From: Planctomycetaceae bacterium
GTDB lineage: Bacteria > Planctomycetota > Planctomycetia > Pirellulales > Pirellulaceae
Reading direction: 5' to 3'
DNA length: 64,000 nucleotides
NCBI GenBank assembly: GCA_024642205.1
Contig: JAHEBQ010000018.1
Span: forward strand, 48,132 to 112,131
Shown here: positions 1 to 9,707 of the stretch, piece after piece
How the letters are laid out: the number at the start of each line of letters is the position of its first letter
How positions within the stretch are numbered: the first letter of the stretch is position 1
Notes under the pieces: generated by a model
Databases searched by the model: none
What the model saw: the letters and a program-made list of their open reading frames with translations, nothing else
Told to the model about the DNA's origin: nothing
Translations under genes and position numbers: made by a program

Positions 1-1
1 G

Positions 2-1729
2 GAACCCAGGATCGCAATTACGAATCCTCCGAGCGTAGAAGCAACGCTCAATCCATCGCCCCGACCTTCAAGGCCAAACCAGATTTCGCCCGCGATTCCG
101 ACAGACGAGGAAATGAGCGAGTTCCTGGCGGAAATGGAAAATGGCACCGGCCAACGCGAATTGGACAAATCGAAAAACAGGAGAGTGAAGCTGGATCAAG
201 CGACTGACAGAGAAAAACCAGCTTCGCCGGCGATGAAAAACGAGCTTGACGTCCCGTCGTCAGATGACCAGTTTGCCGGCAAAAATGCGGCGGAACCAGG
301 GTCATCGGGTGAACCATCCGCCCATCCTGAATCCTTGCCAAAGTCCACCGACTCGACAGCGGCAATCGAGACGAAGAACGAGGCCGAGCCCGACAAATCA
401 ACTCAACTTTCGCCGACGGATAACGCGGCGATGGCGGACGGGGAAGTGACTGACATGAAACCGGTGCACAATGACCTGACCGTCATCCGAGGCATTGCGG
501 GAAAAACTCAGGCGACGCTTCAAAACGGGGAAGTCACGTCGCTGGAACAAATTGCAGCCATGAGTCCGGAAGAAATTCAAACGGCGCTTCGAAAGGGTGG
601 CTGGGGAACTGCCAACAAGATCGCCGAATACAAAGACTGGATTTCCCAAGCCAAAGTCATGGTCGGCGACGAAAGTCCGATGAAAACTTCGCCGGCTGAC
701 AACCATACCGACGCTGCGGTTCCCGATTCCAACGGCGTGTTCGCCAATTTCCCTCGCGTTACCGATCTGCCGCCGCTGGAATCGACGGCCGAGATAAAAA
801 TCGCGGACTTGATCATCAAGAAACAATACCTTTTGGGAGCAGAGCTGATCTGTGAACCAGGCGCGGTTGAGGGAAGAACAACGTTTGAACTGGAACGCTC
901 CATGGATGACAACCAGACGTGGATTGTCGGAGTCAGGAAAAGCCCTAACCAGGATGCGACTCCGATTGCGTTATTCCGCAAGTCGGAAACGGCTTTCCAT
1001 TTTCAGTGGCTCCCGGAAGCCGTTTCGGACAAGAATGCGAGCAAGCTGGCACCCTACCTCTGCAACTGTTTCGTCAAGTTGATTCTTCCAGAAGACGAAT
1101 CGACTGTTTTGACGCTGAGAACTCCCTTGAAGATTGCCGATCTTCGCTTGACGACCGAAGCACTTTGGAACGAAGTTGAAGTACTGATTCCGGCGATGCC
1201 AGAGCCGGAAAATATTGTCGTCGAAGTGCTTCCGCTGCAGATCCCAAATGTTGACACCAGAATTCCAAACAGTCGAGTCGAGCGGGGAAACCCCGCCCGA
1301 ATCTGGCTGAAAAGGGACGACAAGACTGGGTTCCTGTGGATTCAAGTCTCCGGTGAACTCCGATCCCGATTAAAGCTTCGATCAAATTTGATGCTGTTGG
1401 TACAAGGACAGGCCAAACCAGTGCCAAGAATGCAAACGCTCCAGGAGTTAGCTCTTACGCTTGACGCGGCCGCAGTCCGGGCTCAACTGACGTATGAACA
1501 ATTCTCCAAACCTGTTTCCATGAAAAAGGACGACTTCGACCGACAGAAATCCCAGTTCTTGCGGGATGCAAAAACAAAGCAAGCGATGAAAGATCAACTC
1601 ATTAACTATGGTGAAATCCTGCCAAAAATAATGAACCAGCCGATCTCGGTTCGGGTCTATTCCAAACTCGGCAACTTCCAGACGGTCCTGGCGGTCACCG
1701 ATCCGACGCTCGAGCAGGAACCGAAATAG
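2..1729 (+). CDS. HhH-domain protein of unknown function, 5' end outside window
   Basis: The reading frame is open from the first bases, with no stop before the ATG at 113, so the gene probably starts upstream and the ATG is internal. From that ATG the product has 538 residues. Residues 1-115 are low-complexity, polar and Pro/Ser/Glu-rich, probably disordered. Residues about 118-175 (starting DLTVIRGIAGKTQATL) resemble the helix-hairpin-helix or DUF4332-like module often appended to other proteins, a possible nucleic-acid or protein contact site. The C-terminal 330 residues are beta-rich and include two stretches that look like repeated Ig-like or DUF4912-like folds. I do not recognise a function. 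The intact frame and coding-like composition make it a real gene. Confidence 0.75.
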   Translation, partial: EPRIAITNPPSVEATLNPSPRPSRPNQISPAIPTDEEMSEFLAEMENGTGQRELDKSKNRRVKLDQATDREKPASPAMKNELDVPSSDDQFAGKNAAEPGSSGEPSAHPESLPKSTDSTAAIETKNEAEPDKSTQLSPTDNAAMADGEVTDMKPVHNDLTVIRGIAGKTQATLQNGEVTSLEQIAAMSPEEIQTALRKGGWGTANKIAEYKDWISQAKVMVGDESPMKTSPADNHTDAAVPDSNGVFANFPRVTDLPPLESTAEIKIADLIIKKQYLLGAELICEPGAVEGRTTFELERSMDDNQTWIVGVRKSPNQDATPIALFRKSETAFHFQWLPEAVSDKNASKLAPYLCNCFVKLILPEDESTVLTLRTPLKIADLRLTTEALWNEVEVLIPAMPEPENIVVEVLPLQIPNVDTRIPNSRVERGNPARIWLKRDDKTGFLWIQVSGELRSRLKLRSNLMLLVQGQAKPVPRMQTLQELALTLDAAAVRAQLTYEQFSKPVSMKKDDFDRQKSQFLRDAKTKQAMKDQLINYGEILPKIMNQPISVRVYSKLGNFQTVLAVTDPTLEQEPK

Positions 1730-1821
1730 CCGCCGGGTTTGCCGAATGAACCTGGATCAGCATCGCACTCGGCACAATTCACGTCATTTTATTACCTCTG
1801 CCCCAATTGAAATTACAAACG

Positions 1822-2832
1822 ATGATCCGAGTTGGTATTGTTGGGGCAACCGGTTACACCGCCCTGGAACTCTTGAACATTCTACTGCGGCATCCGGAAG
1901 TCAAGGTTACGCAGCTGACTTCGCGGGATGAATCCTGCCCCCCGCTATCAGCAGTCCATCCCGGTTTGCGGGAACGGCTGGACCTTAACTTTTCTCCGCT
2001 TGAGATCGATACATTCTCAGCGCAGGTTGACTGTGCGTTTTGTTGCTTGCCCCACGCGGCGTCGGCCGAAATCGTGTCGCAATTGCTGGCGAAAGGCATG
2101 AAGATCGTTGACTTTAGCGCTGACTACAGGCTCAACGATGTTGAAACATTTGAAACCTGGTATCAAGTCAGGCATCCCGACGCGCAACGAGTTGGGAAAA
2201 TTGCCTATGGCATTCCCGAGTTGTTTCGTGACCAGATCAAGATCGCTCAGTTGGTTGCCAACCCGGGCTGTTTTCCGAGCTCAGCGCTGATCCCCCTGGC
2301 TCCTTTGCTGAAAAAATCCTTGATCAAGGCGTCACCTATCATCGTCGATTCCAAAACCGGTGTTTCCGGTGCAGGACGCACACCCAACCTCAAATTTCAT
2401 TTTCCCGAATGCAACGAATCAGTGACCGCGTACGGAATGGGGACCCATCGACATATGCCGGAAATCGACCAGATTGTCAGGCGTTTCTCCGGAGTCAATA
2501 TTTCAACGACCTTCACGCCTCACTTGATTCCGATGGATCGCGGGATCCTTTCCACCATTTATCTGCAACCACAGTCCGGAATCACGACCGAACACCTGTT
2601 CGCAGAGCTTTCCGAATTCTACTCCGATGAGCCATTTGTTCGGGTCACGGGTCAAATACCGACTACCAAAGATGTCGCTCACACTAATTTCTGTGACATA
2701 TCGGTGGGACAATGCAGAGACATGACCGTCATCGTGAGTGTCTTGGACAACCTGATCAAAGGCGCTTCGGGAGCGGCCGTTCAAAACTTCAATGTGATGT
2801 TTGGATTGCCTGAAACGCTGGGGCTACTGTAA
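1822..2832 (+). CDS. argC: N-acetyl-gamma-glutamyl-phosphate reductase
   Basis: Catalyses NADPH-dependent reduction of N-acetylglutamyl phosphate to the semialdehyde, third step of arginine synthesis, in the cytoplasm. The N-terminal nucleotide-binding motif GIVGATGYTALELL lies at residues 5-18, the catalytic cysteine is C150 in ANPGCFPSSALIPL, and the downstream GTHRHMPEI supplies the conserved histidine region. The 336-residue length fits the family. I chose the ATG at 1822 because the Rossmann strand begins immediately after it; a TTG at 1807 in the same frame would add five residues. argJ follows 108 bases downstream on the same strand, so the two probably form an arginine operon. No argB or argD is in the window. 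Confidence 0.95.
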   Translation: MIRVGIVGATGYTALELLNILLRHPEVKVTQLTSRDESCPPLSAVHPGLRERLDLNFSPLEIDTFSAQVDCAFCCLPHAASAEIVSQLLAKGMKIVDFSADYRLNDVETFETWYQVRHPDAQRVGKIAYGIPELFRDQIKIAQLVANPGCFPSSALIPLAPLLKKSLIKASPIIVDSKTGVSGAGRTPNLKFHFPECNESVTAYGMGTHRHMPEIDQIVRRFSGVNISTTFTPHLIPMDRGILSTIYLQPQSGITTEHLFAELSEFYSDEPFVRVTGQIPTTKDVAHTNFCDISVGQCRDMTVIVSVLDNLIKGASGAAVQNFNVMFGLPETLGLL

Positions 2833-2940
2833 ATCCGGCCGATTCGTACAATTTTTCGTTCTGGTGAACGGGCTCGCCGATAACGCCTGACGGACTCAAC
2901 CGAACTCAAAACAATTTTTCTTCATTTCAGGTGGCAATCG

Positions 2941-4125
2941 ATGGGGCTTCCAAAAGGGTTTCAGTTCAGCGGCACCTCCTGCGGGATCAAACCATCTGGA
3001 TCGTTGGATGTGGCCATCATTTCAACGCGTTCCGCTGGTACCGCGGCGGGCGTTTACACGCAAAACGTGGTGCGTGCTGCGAGCATTGACTGGAATCGTC
3101 AACTGACACCTACAAATTGTTTTCGCGCTGTCGTAATCAATTCTGGAAACTCGAATGCCTGTACCGGGAGTCAGGGGACCGAAGACAACCGGCAGATGGC
3201 GATTGAAGTCGCCGGACTCCTGAATGCTTCGGATGACCAGGTCTTGGTCCTTTCAACCGGTGTCATCGGACACCCTTTGCCCATGGAAAAGGTCCGAACC
3301 GGAATTCGAAATGCCGTCTCATTGCAGTCGGATTCGCAGGACAGTTTTGATACCGCGTCAACGGCGATCCTGACAACCGACAATGGACCAAAGACCGTTG
3401 CCAAGACAATTCGTTTCGGTGACGCTGAAGTTAACATTGCCGGAATGGCCAAGGGGGCTGGCATGATTGGTCCCAATATGGCGACGATGTTGGCGGTGAT
3501 GATGACAGACGCAAAAATCAGTGCGTCCGATGCACAACGGATATTGACCCGAGCTGCCGAACAGTCGTTCAATCGAATCAGCGTGGAGGGTCATACCAGT
3601 ACTAATGATGCATTGCTGTTGGTTTGCAGCGGTGGCTCCGGAATCGTTTTGCAATCGGAAACCGAACTGGCTCATTTTTCGGACGAACTGACATCAAGTT
3701 GTATCGAACTGGCGAAACGCATTCCCTCCGACGGTGAGGGAGCAAGTCATCTGGTGACGATTCACGTTCGAGGCGCCCAGTCCGAGCAGGACGCTGATCG
3801 AGTCGCGCGTACCATCGCGGCCAGCGCATTGGTCAAAACTGCGATCACAGGATCGGATCCAAACTGGGGGCGAATCGTCTCGGCGGCCGGTTATGCGGGA
3901 GTTCCCATGACTGTCGAAGAAACGGATCTCACGCTCAACGGGCTTATCGTGTTCAGAAACGGCCAACCCGTCGGTTTTGATCCGCCAACGGTTAGTCAGT
4001 CAATTTCCAGTCAGTTTGAAACGTTGATCGATTTGAAAATCGGTTCAGGTCCGGGAGCGGCCACGCATTGGACCAGTGACCTGACTGTGGATTACGTTCG
4101 GTTCAACTCAGAATACACGACCTAG
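2941..4125 (+). CDS. argJ: Bifunctional glutamate N-acetyltransferase / amino-acid N-acetyltransferase
   Basis: ArgJ transfers the acetyl group of N-acetylornithine to glutamate, closing the cyclic arginine pathway; some members also use acetyl-CoA. The self-cleavage region MAKGAGMIGPNMATML is at about residues 169-184, with the nucleophilic threonine T182, and the DPNWGR motif follows in the C-terminal half. The length of 394 residues is typical of a full precursor cleaved into alpha and beta chains. An AGGTGG sequence at about 2929-2934 is a fair ribosome binding site for the ATG. It follows argC on the same strand. Whether it is mono- or bifunctional cannot be read from sequence alone. Confidence 0.95.
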   Translation: MGLPKGFQFSGTSCGIKPSGSLDVAIISTRSAGTAAGVYTQNVVRAASIDWNRQLTPTNCFRAVVINSGNSNACTGSQGTEDNRQMAIEVAGLLNASDDQVLVLSTGVIGHPLPMEKVRTGIRNAVSLQSDSQDSFDTASTAILTTDNGPKTVAKTIRFGDAEVNIAGMAKGAGMIGPNMATMLAVMMTDAKISASDAQRILTRAAEQSFNRISVEGHTSTNDALLLVCSGGSGIVLQSETELAHFSDELTSSCIELAKRIPSDGEGASHLVTIHVRGAQSEQDADRVARTIAASALVKTAITGSDPNWGRIVSAAGYAGVPMTVEETDLTLNGLIVFRNGQPVGFDPPTVSQSISSQFETLIDLKIGSGPGAATHWTSDLTVDYVRFNSEYTT

Positions 4126-4320
4126 CACCGAGTTGTGGAAAACGAAACATCCTCTGCGAAACGCAGGTTCATCCGAATAGAACTCATAACCGGTTTATCC
4201 GTTCAAGCTTTTGGGCAGGTTGCATCAAAAGCCGGCAGGCCTTATGAATGGCCACGATTTGGAGACTATTTTTCGTTGTGGCCTCAAGCCATATCAACAA
4301 GGCTTTCTCACCCCGTGTTG

Positions 4321-4358
4321 AGCAGGGTCGGCATTCATTTGCTGGCCCTGCTTTTTTT
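4321..4358 (+). terminator. Rho-independent terminator, about 200 bases after argJ
   Basis: An 11-bp stem (4322-4332 with 4341-4351, two G-U pairs), an 8-base loop ATTCATTT and seven Ts at 4352-4358. This is a textbook intrinsic terminator on the plus strand. Its distance of 196 bases from the argJ stop means either a long argJ 3' UTR or a separate short transcript ending here. Confidence 0.8.
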
Positions 4359-4690
4359 GTGCCCTGAACCTGTCTGCTCCGACAAGGGCCTCTGCCGTGG
4401 TTGAACGCCCGCAGAAGATGGTCCGCCTCGGAGACCGGCTTGGCGAAATTTATCGTGACGCGGGATTGACGAATCTGATCGCCTCGCGACGATAGAAACA
4501 GGAGTCTGGGCGTTTGACCACCCAATCGGTCCGGAATCGGAATCGCCGGATGGGGCGTGATCTTCCATGGAACACATTTTTTTGCAACATTTGACCTCCT
4601 CGGTTGACATCCGCCGATGTCCACATACTCTTTACCATTGCTCGATTTCAGCAGCACGCAGCAATTTGACGATTTGGGTTGGAATTAACA

Positions 4691-4719
4691 ATCAAAGTCG
4701 ACTCATGGTCGACTTTGAT
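4691..4719. promoter_or_regulatory. Perfect 12-bp inverted repeat upstream of acidic protein gene
   Basis: ATCAAAGTCGAC at 4691-4702 is the exact reverse complement of 4708-4719, separated by TCATG. It ends 21 bases before the ATG at 4741, just ahead of the GGAG ribosome binding site. It could be a dyad operator for a repressor or an RNA hairpin in the 5' UTR; there is no T-run after it, so it is not an intrinsic terminator. Confidence 0.6.
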
Positions 4720-4740
4720 GGACATTGACGCGGAGAAAAA

Positions 4741-5070
4741 ATGGACGACGACGATCTTTTGGATCCACTGGACGAACCTGGCGATGACGACGATGTAAGC
4801 CAGGATGACGAGAGCAGCGATTCGCTGCTGGACGTGACTGCTGCTCCGATCGACAAACTCGATGTTGAGATTGTCGACGAGTTTGATGAAGACGACTTCG
4901 ACGAGGACTTCGACGATGACTTCGAGGAAGAAATCGTAGGGGAATACGATCTGGAAGACGATCGGTACGGAAGTGATTTCGACAAAGAGTTTGGACATCT
5001 GACGGACCCGGCCAAGACCGGTCCCAAGAAATCCGCTGATTCGAAGAAAGCCGAAAAGAAGAAAAAGTAG
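4741..5070 (+). CDS. Small, highly acidic protein with Lys-rich tail
   Basis: A 109-residue protein dominated by Asp and Glu up to about residue 88, ending in a basic tail (KKSADSKKAEKKKK). The start is supported by GGAG about six bases ahead of the ATG. The acidic body is preceded by MDDDDLLDPLDEP and contains aromatic/hydrophobic beads (FDEDDFDEDF, EEEIVGEYDLEDD), giving an intrinsically disordered polyanion with a basic end. I recognise no catalytic domain. It may act as a nucleic-acid mimic, chaperone-like tail or partner of a basic protein, but that is inference only. It stands alone between arg genes and ileS. Repetitive GAC/GAG codons could inflate apparent coding potential, but the start signal and upstream hairpin argue for a real gene. 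Confidence 0.7.
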   Translation: MDDDDLLDPLDEPGDDDDVSQDDESSDSLLDVTAAPIDKLDVEIVDEFDEDDFDEDFDDDFEEEIVGEYDLEDDRYGSDFDKEFGHLTDPAKTGPKKSADSKKAEKKKK

Positions 5071-5488
5071 CCAGGTCATCAAGGGAAAAACGTCGAGCCG
5101 TGGGTCGACGTATTGCTCGCGTGACTCCCTTGCTCTCAGACCGTACTTGGTGAGCCTTTTTGCTGGAGTAAGTTCGATGCCGGTGCTTGGATCAAGCGGA
5201 TTTACCCCTCATGCTGACAATGCCATCGAGGCAGTTGGTTCCCTCTCGTCTACCCTTGAAACCCCGTAAGGGGGACCTCGACGACATGTCCCGGTGAAAT
5301 AAGGGATTCGCTGGCGTCATTTACACGTTGCGGCAGTTTAGAGATAATTTGCCGTTTCTTGACGCACGAAATCATCAACTGGCTGAAGCATCGTCCTGGT
5401 CGGTACGTTTTCCAATTCCGACGCACGGGATGATCGTTCGCCAGTCGCCCGAATACGAGCCGAACTAACCGCGTAAGAGCCCAAAGAT
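5071..5488 (+). other. Structured non-coding region upstream of ileS
   Basis: No gene seen in these 418 bases, but they contain nested complementary segments. CAAGGGA (5080-5086) pairs with TCCCTTG (5126-5132) and encloses ACGTCGA (5090-5096)/TCGACGT (5105-5111). Further on, TCGAGG (5226-5231) pairs with CCTCGA (5276-5281) and encloses CCCC-GTAA-GGGG (5262-5273), a stem capped by a GNRA-type loop. The first structure may be the 3' end of the acidic gene transcript; the second could be part of an ileS leader or a small RNA. No T-box, SRP RNA, tmRNA or RNase P signature was recognised. Confidence 0.4.
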
Positions 5489-8400
5489 ATGTCTACACCG
5501 CTGAAGGCATCCAGCATGTTCCGACCTTTTGAAAACAATCCGAGTTTTCCCAAGCAGGAAGAAGCCATCCTTGAGTTTTGGCGCGATCAGTCGATCTACG
5601 ATCAGTCGCTCGCGCAACGTTCCGGCGGCCCACGATATGTCTTTTTCGAAGGCCCGCCGACCGCCAACGGCAAGCCGCACCCCGGACATTGCCTGACCCG
5701 GGCGATCAAGGACCTATTCCCGCGCTACAAGACAATGCGGGGTTATTACTGCGAACGTAAAGCGGGCTGGGATACCCATGGACTGCCCGTCGAAGTCGAA
5801 GTCTGCAAAGAGCTGGGAATTCACTCGAAGGAAGAAATCGAGGAATTCGGCGTCGAGCCGTTCATTCAAAAGTGTCAGCAGTCCGTCTGGCAATACATGC
5901 AGGAATGGGAACGGCTGACCGAGCGGCTTGGTTTCTGGGTCAAACTGGACGAAGCGTACGTAACTTATCACCAGACTTACGTCGAATCTGTCTGGTGGTC
6001 GCTGAAGAATCTCTTTGACCGTGGGCTGCTTTACCAGGGCCACAAGATCATCTGGTGGTGGGCGCAGGGTGGGACGGCCCTGAGCAGCGGCGAGGTTGGC
6101 CAAGGTTACAAGACCGTGATGGACCCCTCGGTCTACGTGTTGTTTCCTTTGCTTGACCGTGAAAATACCAGTCTGCTGGTTTGGACCACGACACCCTGGA
6201 CATTGCCCAGCAACCAGTTTGCCGCCGTCAATGAGAACATTGAGTACGTCACGGTTCACGATCCGGAGCTGGATCAGAATATTATTTTCGCCAGGGATTT
6301 GGTGGAAACGATCAGCCACAAGGTCAAACGCGAACTCGAAATCATTTCGACCGAGATGGGTTCGGAACTCGTTGGTCAAAGATATCAGCCTCCGTTTGAC
6401 TATTACTACAAGTCACAAGGCAACCAGACGGGTGAATTGGTCGATGGTGGATCCCAGCACGTTGCCTGGCGTGTCACGTCGGCAAATTTCGTGACGACCG
6501 AAAGTGGCAGTGGCGCGGTTCACGAAGCGCCCGCCTTTGGCGAAGTCGACTACGAACTGTTGGTCACCGAACAGGCCCGTTTCAAAAACGGACAAGGGCC
6601 GCAGATGATTTGCGCCGTTGGACCCAACGGAAAATTTACGTCGGAAGCATCGGACTACGAGGGCCAATGGGTCAAAGATGCCGACAAACCGATTGCACGG
6701 CGGCTGAAGGAAGAAGGCAAGCTGTACCATCAAGAGCAATATCAGCACGAATACCCGTTCTGCTGGCGTGCGGACGATGATCCGTTAATCCAGTATCCGC
6801 GCGAAAGCTGGTTTGTCCGGACCACTCAATTCAAAGACCAGATGCTGGCCAATAACCAAAAAATCAATTGGCTTCCGGAACACATCAAAGACGGTCGGTT
6901 CGGGAACTTCCTGGAATCCAACGTCGATTGGGCACTCTCTCGCGAACGGTATTGGGGAACACCCTTGCCGATCTGGGTTTGCGAAAGTACCGGCCGAGCG
7001 GAAGCAATCGACTCCTGGGACAAACTGGTTTCCAAGCCCGGTGCCCGCGGAATGGACGTCTGGGAGGCCGCCAAAGCCGACAACCCGAATCTGCCGGACG
7101 ACCTCAAAGTCCACAAGCCCTACATCGATCACGTCACTTACGATTCGCCATTCGAAACGGGAGCAAGAATGCGACGTGTCCCCGAAGTGATCGATTGCTG
7201 GTATGACAGTGGAGCGATGCCGTTCGCACAATGGGGGTATCCGCATCGGGGCCAAGAGCAATTCAAGGCCCAGTTCCCGGCCGATTTCATCAGTGAAGCC
7301 CTGGATCAGACGCGTGGCTGGTTTTACAGCCAACTGGCCATCAGCACTTTGTTGTTTGGGGAGGACGCGGCCGAAGGTCATGAAACGGTTCCCTACCCAC
7401 ACCCATTCCGGAATTGCATCGTGCTTGGTTTGATGTTATCGGAGTGGTGGGAAGACAAGGACAAGAACATCTATCTGACGCCGGAAGAAGCAAAAGCGGC
7501 TCCTTCGAGCACCACTCAGACGGTTGGCAAAATGTCCAAGAGTCTTCGCAACTACCGCGCGCCGCAGGAAATTTTCGACCACTATGGTGCCGATGCGCTG
7601 CGTTGGTATTTCTTTGCCAAGCAACCGCCCTGGACCTCGATCCAATACAGCGAACGCCAAATCAAGGAGAGCATCCCGGAATTTTTGCTTCGACTTTGGA
7701 ATGTTTACAATGGATTTTTTGTTCAGTACGCAAACTTGGACGGATTTTCTCCGTCGTCGTTGACTGATCCGGGTCAACTCGCCGAGGGCGACTTTGTGGG
7801 CGGCGAAGGCTATCGACCGCTGGATCGACGCAGCGAACTTGATCGCTGGATTCTCAGTGAATTGCACCAGACGCTCGACATCGTGATCCGGGCAATGGAT
7901 CAGTACGACAACTATTCCGCATGCACGCGGATCTCCAGCTTCGTTGACGCATTGAGCAATTGGTACGTTCGCCGCAGTCGTGATCGTTTCTGGTCCAAGG
8001 ACAAACGTTCGCCCGACAAACTGGACGCGTATTGGACGCTTTATGAATGCCTGACGACAACCGCCAAAATGGTTGCGCCATTTGTCCCGTTCATGGCCGA
8101 AACAATCTGGCAAAACCTGACCAGCGTTTTTGACGGTCGGGCAACCGCGAGTGTTCACCTTTGCGATTACCCCACCCCGAATCCGGACAAAATCGATGAG
8201 GCACTTTCGCGGCGGATGGGGTTATTGAGGGAAATCGCGTCGTCCGGACTTTCGGCTCGCATGAACGCAAAACTGAAAGTCCGTCAGCCACTGTCAGGCG
8301 TAACCGTTGTGCTCAACGACCCTGTTGACCAGGACTGGCTGGAAGCACATGGCGAGTTGTTGAAAACCGAACTGAACGTACAGAGCGTGACGTACACTAC

Positions 8401-8968
8401 CGATGCCGGCGAATTTGTGACTTACCAGATTGTGCCGAATTTCAAGCGTCTGGGTCCGCGCGTCGGCAGATTGATGCCGAAACTCAAGCAGGCGTTTCAG
8501 CAAGCCAATGGGGCCGCGATCCTTTCCGAGTTGACGCAGAACAACCAGGTGAGCCTGGTCGTCGACGGCGAGGCCATCGAACTGGATCAGGACGATGTCG
8601 AAGTCCGCTTGCAGGCGAACGAAGGCTGGGCGGCAGCTCAAGGCCCACAAGCGGTAATCGTACTGGCCACCGAATTAACGCCCGAGTTGATTCGCTCTGG
8701 TCTCGCACGCGATGTCAACCGGCTGGTCCAGGAACGACGTAAAGGCCTGGATTTGGAACGCTCGGATCGAATCGATCTTTACCTTGTGGCTGACTCCGAT
8801 GAGCTCCACCAGGCGATCACCGAAAATGCCGAGTATCTGAAACGCGAGACACTGGCAAGAATACTTGTTCAGGAAACCCCAGACTTTTCGGTGGAAAGCG
8901 AAGATTGCAAAGTCGGAGAAGGCAGCCTGAAAATCTACATGCAGGTGACAGGTGGCACCGATGCCTGA
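5489..8968 (+). CDS. ileS: Isoleucyl-tRNA synthetase
   Basis: Charges tRNA-Ile with isoleucine in the cytoplasm. The class I signatures are HPGH (residues 64-67, within [16 protein letters not shown]) and KMSKS (681-685). The CP1 editing domain between them shows [12 protein letters not shown], which binds misactivated valine for hydrolysis. At 1159 residues it is longer than the common bacterial form (about 930) and lacks an obvious C-terminal zinc cysteine cluster. Length and C-terminal layout suggest the eukaryote-like IleRS2 type, often less sensitive to mupirocin; that subtype call is inference. The ATG at 5489 is used; an in-frame ATG at 5516 is the alternative. Its last eight bases overlap purN. 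Confidence 0.95.
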   Translation: MSTPLKASSMFRPFENNPSFPKQEEAILEFWRDQSIYDQSLAQRSGGPRYVFFEGPPTANGKPHPGHCLTRAIKDLFPRYKTMRGYYCERKAGWDTHGLPVEVEVCKELGIHSKEEIEEFGVEPFIQKCQQSVWQYMQEWERLTERLGFWVKLDEAYVTYHQTYVESVWWSLKNLFDRGLLYQGHKIIWWWAQGGTALSSGEVGQGYKTVMDPSVYVLFPLLDRENTSLLVWTTTPWTLPSNQFAAVNENIEYVTVHDPELDQNIIFARDLVETISHKVKRELEIISTEMGSELVGQRYQPPFDYYYKSQGNQTGELVDGGSQHVAWRVTSANFVTTESGSGAVHEAPAFGEVDYELLVTEQARFKNGQGPQMICAVGPNGKFTSEASDYEGQWVKDADKPIARRLKEEGKLYHQEQYQHEYPFCWRADDDPLIQYPRESWFVRTTQFKDQMLANNQKINWLPEHIKDGRFGNFLESNVDWALSRERYWGTPLPIWVCESTGRAEAIDSWDKLVSKPGARGMDVWEAAKADNPNLPDDLKVHKPYIDHVTYDSPFETGARMRRVPEVIDCWYDSGAMPFAQWGYPHRGQEQFKAQFPADFISEALDQTRGWFYSQLAISTLLFGEDAAEGHETVPYPHPFRNCIVLGLMLSEWWEDKDKNIYLTPEEAKAAPSSTTQTVGKMSKSLRNYRAPQEIFDHYGADALRWYFFAKQPPWTSIQYSERQIKESIPEFLLRLWNVYNGFFVQYANLDGFSPSSLTDPGQLAEGDFVGGEGYRPLDRRSELDRWILSELHQTLDIVIRAMDQYDNYSACTRISSFVDALSNWYVRRSRDRFWSKDKRSPDKLDAYWTLYECLTTTAKMVAPFVPFMAETIWQNLTSVFDGRATASVHLCDYPTPNPDKIDEALSRRMGLLREIASSGLSARMNAKLKVRQPLSGVTVVLNDPVDQDWLEAHGELLKTELNVQSVTYTTDAGEFVTYQIVPNFKRLGPRVGRLMPKLKQAFQQANGAAILSELTQNNQVSLVVDGEAIELDQDDVEVRLQANEGWAAAQGPQAVIVLATELTPELIRSGLARDVNRLVQERRKGLDLERSDRIDLYLVADSDELHQAITENAEYLKRETLARILVQETPDFSVESEDCKVGEGSLKIYMQVTGGTDA

Positions 8969-9581
8969 TCGATTTAGGATCTCGGTGCTCATTTCCGGTG
9001 GCGGAACGACGCTCAAGAACCTGGTCCAATGTCGCGACCGTGGCAAATTGAATGTCGATATCGTCCAGGTTCTCTCCAACAATCCCACCGCCGGTGGATT
9101 GGAAATTGCGGCCGATGCCAAAATTCGCACGACAGTGATCAACCATAAAGACGTTAGCGGAATCGAGCCGTTCAGCAGCGAGATCTTTGAATCGATACGG
9201 AAATGCAAAGCCGATCTCGTAGTGATGGGGGGATTCCTGCGTCGCGTCAAGATTCCGTGCGATTTTGAGAATCGTGTGATCAACATCCACCCGAGCCTGA
9301 TCCCCTCGTTTTGTGGCAAGGGCCATTACGGGTTTCGCGTCCATCGCGGCGTCATCGAGTACGGATGCAAGATCAGTGGATGTACCGTTCATTTTGTCGA
9401 CGACCAATACGACCATGGCCCCATCATCGCGCAGACTGCGGTTCCGGTCCTCAACGATGATACTCCCGAGGATCTGGCGAGGCGCGTGTTTGAGAAAGAA
9501 TGTGAACTGTATCCGCAGGTAATCAACTCGATTGCCGCGGGCCACGTGACGATATCCAATCGCCGGGTGAAGATAATGTAA
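8961..9581 (+). CDS. purN: Phosphoribosylglycinamide formyltransferase
   Basis: Transfers a formyl group from 10-formyltetrahydrofolate to GAR in de novo purine synthesis. The N-terminal phosphate-binding loop reads [10 protein letters not shown] (usually SGxGSNLQ). The catalytic Asn-x-His pair is in [10 protein letters not shown], and the conserved Asp is in [12 protein letters not shown]. The 206-residue length matches the family. The ATG at 8961 overlaps the end of ileS by eight bases; an in-frame GTG at 8952 is possible but less likely. The overlap suggests translational coupling with ileS. Confidence 0.9.
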   Translation: MPDRFRISVLISGGGTTLKNLVQCRDRGKLNVDIVQVLSNNPTAGGLEIAADAKIRTTVINHKDVSGIEPFSSEIFESIRKCKADLVVMGGFLRRVKIPCDFENRVINIHPSLIPSFCGKGHYGFRVHRGVIEYGCKISGCTVHFVDDQYDHGPIIAQTAVPVLNDDTPEDLARRVFEKECELYPQVINSIAAGHVTISNRRVKIM

Positions 9582-9707
9582 GCCAAGGATCGTCTCATTT
9601 TGGTCCGCAAAAAAGCTCACGCACCCCAACGGGAGCGTCTGATTCGGAATCAAAACCCGCAAACAAATACGATGTTGACCCATCCTCCGATCTACAGGGA
9701 TACGACC

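Larger units (their letters stand above)
4126..4740. other. Non-coding stretch between argJ and the acidic protein gene
   Basis: No convincing gene in these 615 bases; open frames run through a strong terminator (4321-4358) and have no family resemblance. It holds that terminator and a perfect 12-bp inverted repeat at 4691-4719. A TTGACA hexamer at 4604-4609 could be a -35 element for the downstream gene, but no good -10 is placed at 17 bases. Confidence 0.6.

Noticed and set aside
4135..4404. 89-codon frame after argJ
   Set aside because: It reads through a strong intrinsic terminator at 4321-4358 and has no recognisable sequence.
5071..5488. T-box leader before ileS
   Set aside because: No antiterminator T-box consensus or specifier loop could be found; T-boxes are rare outside Firmicutes and relatives.
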